Shown here one piece after another: positions 6,039-6,509 of a stretch of DNA of 6,509 bases (position 1 is its first letter; each line of letters opens with the position of its first letter). The stretch comes from an archaeon. GTDB lineage: Archaea; Nanobdellota; Nanobdellia; Pacearchaeales; GW2011-AR1. Made by a program: the position numbers and the translations under genes. The notes below the pieces were generated by a model, which worked only from the letters and a program-made list of their open reading frames with translations, did no database searches and was not told where the DNA came from. Location: positions 1-6,509 of the forward strand of contig DAHVOT010000039.1 in NCBI GenBank assembly GCA_027318675.1. The letters are read 5' to 3'.

Positions 6039-6509
6039 TTTAATTTACCCCATTTAATCAGAAAGACTATTAATAAAATTATCGAAAGTATAACAATAAA
6101 GTAGATTATTTCTAAAAACCATCTCCTAGCTTTTTCACAAGATTGCTCTATCAAAGGCTTATCCTTTTCTGTTTCACAACTATTTAAATCTAGACAATTA
6201 CGTGTTTGTTTTTCATTCAAACATTCTCCCCATTCATCACATTCCCAATTTTCTATACAATTATTTACCTCTGAAAGAATCTCTTGTTTTATTTCAATAG
6301 GCTCATTAATACTCATTATAGTAATATTTGCTTTTGCAGAATCTCCATAACCATTAATCTTATTGAGAATTACAGATATATTATACCAATTAGGAGTAAA
6401 AGAGAATTTTTTAGTATCTCCAATAAATAAAGTTGCTTGTTGTAAAACAGAACTAACATTTATTTCAACAAAATCAGATTTTATTTTATCAATAGTCATA
6501 ATATGTCTT
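6035..6509 (-). CDS. C-terminal part of a membrane-anchored surface protein with a thrombospondin-like Cys-rich module (5' end probably outside window)
   Basis: The first ATG in frame is at 6497-6499 (154 residues), but the frame is open through 6508 with no ribosome binding site visible, and the protein starts in the middle of a beta-rich domain without a signal peptide. I therefore read it as the end of a longer secreted protein. Residue numbers count from that ATG. Residues 8-65 look like a beta-sandwich repeat (DFVEINV..., then ISVILNKINGYGDSAKANITI), a style common in DPANN surface proteins. Residues 81-121 form a six-Cys module (C81, C87, C93, C102, C108, C121) with the NWxCxxWxxC pattern of thrombospondin type 1-like repeats. 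A hydrophobic segment at about 128-149 followed by KWGKLK anchors the C-terminus in the membrane with the tail inside. It overlaps trxB by 4 bp (ATGA). The ligand or role is unknown. Confidence 0.7.
   Translation of the reverse strand, partial: RHIMTIDKIKSDFVEINVSSVLQQATLFIGDTKKFSFTPNWYNISVILNKINGYGDSAKANITIMSINEPIEIKQEILSEVNNCIENWECDEWGECLNEKQTRNCLDLNSCETEKDKPLIEQSCEKARRWFLEIIYFIVILSIILLIVFLIKWGKLK

Overview
The window looks like a piece of an AT-rich archaeal genome, most likely from the DPANN group (Pacearchaeota/Woesearchaeota-like). The evidence is an archaeal-type Dph2 with its three spaced cysteines, an archaeal/eukaryote-like histidyl-tRNA synthetase, an HTH_45-type winged-helix regulator, a TATA-like promoter element, and a surface protein with a thrombospondin-like Cys/Trp module and a C-terminal anchor. 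The lineage is inferred from family resemblance, not from a marker gene.

Layout: one partial gene on the + strand (1-216, C-terminal end of a winged-helix regulator) converges, with only 20 bp between stops, on a dense minus-strand block that fills the rest of the window. Read 5'->3' on the minus strand, the block is: the C-terminal part of a membrane-anchored surface protein (6509-6035), a thioredoxin reductase-like flavoprotein (6038-5082, 4-bp ATGA overlap), Dph2 (5074-4088, 7-bp gap), a 47-bp spacer with a TATA-like element, a GNAT acetyltransferase (4040 or 4022 to 3582), a low-molecular-weight phosphatase-like protein (3585-3112, 4-bp ATGA overlap), HisRS (3109-1934, 2-bp gap), and a DUF2207-like membrane protein with a poly-glycine tail (1916-237, 17-bp gap). 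There are no tRNA or rRNA genes, CRISPR arrays, insertion sequences or gene-free stretches over 50 bp.

How the genes fit together: most are housekeeping. HisRS and Dph2 both concern translation (charging tRNA-His; starting diphthamide synthesis on elongation factor 2). The close pairing of a flavin disulfide reductase with Dph2 is the most suggestive context, because Dph2 needs a reductant for its iron-sulfur cluster and the archaeal donor is not settled. The spacer promoter probably divides the block into an upstream surface protein/trxB/dph2 unit and a downstream GNAT/phosphatase/hisS/DUF2207 unit. I see no defence island, mobile element or clearly undescribed multi-gene system; the points worth checking are individual oddities listed as findings.
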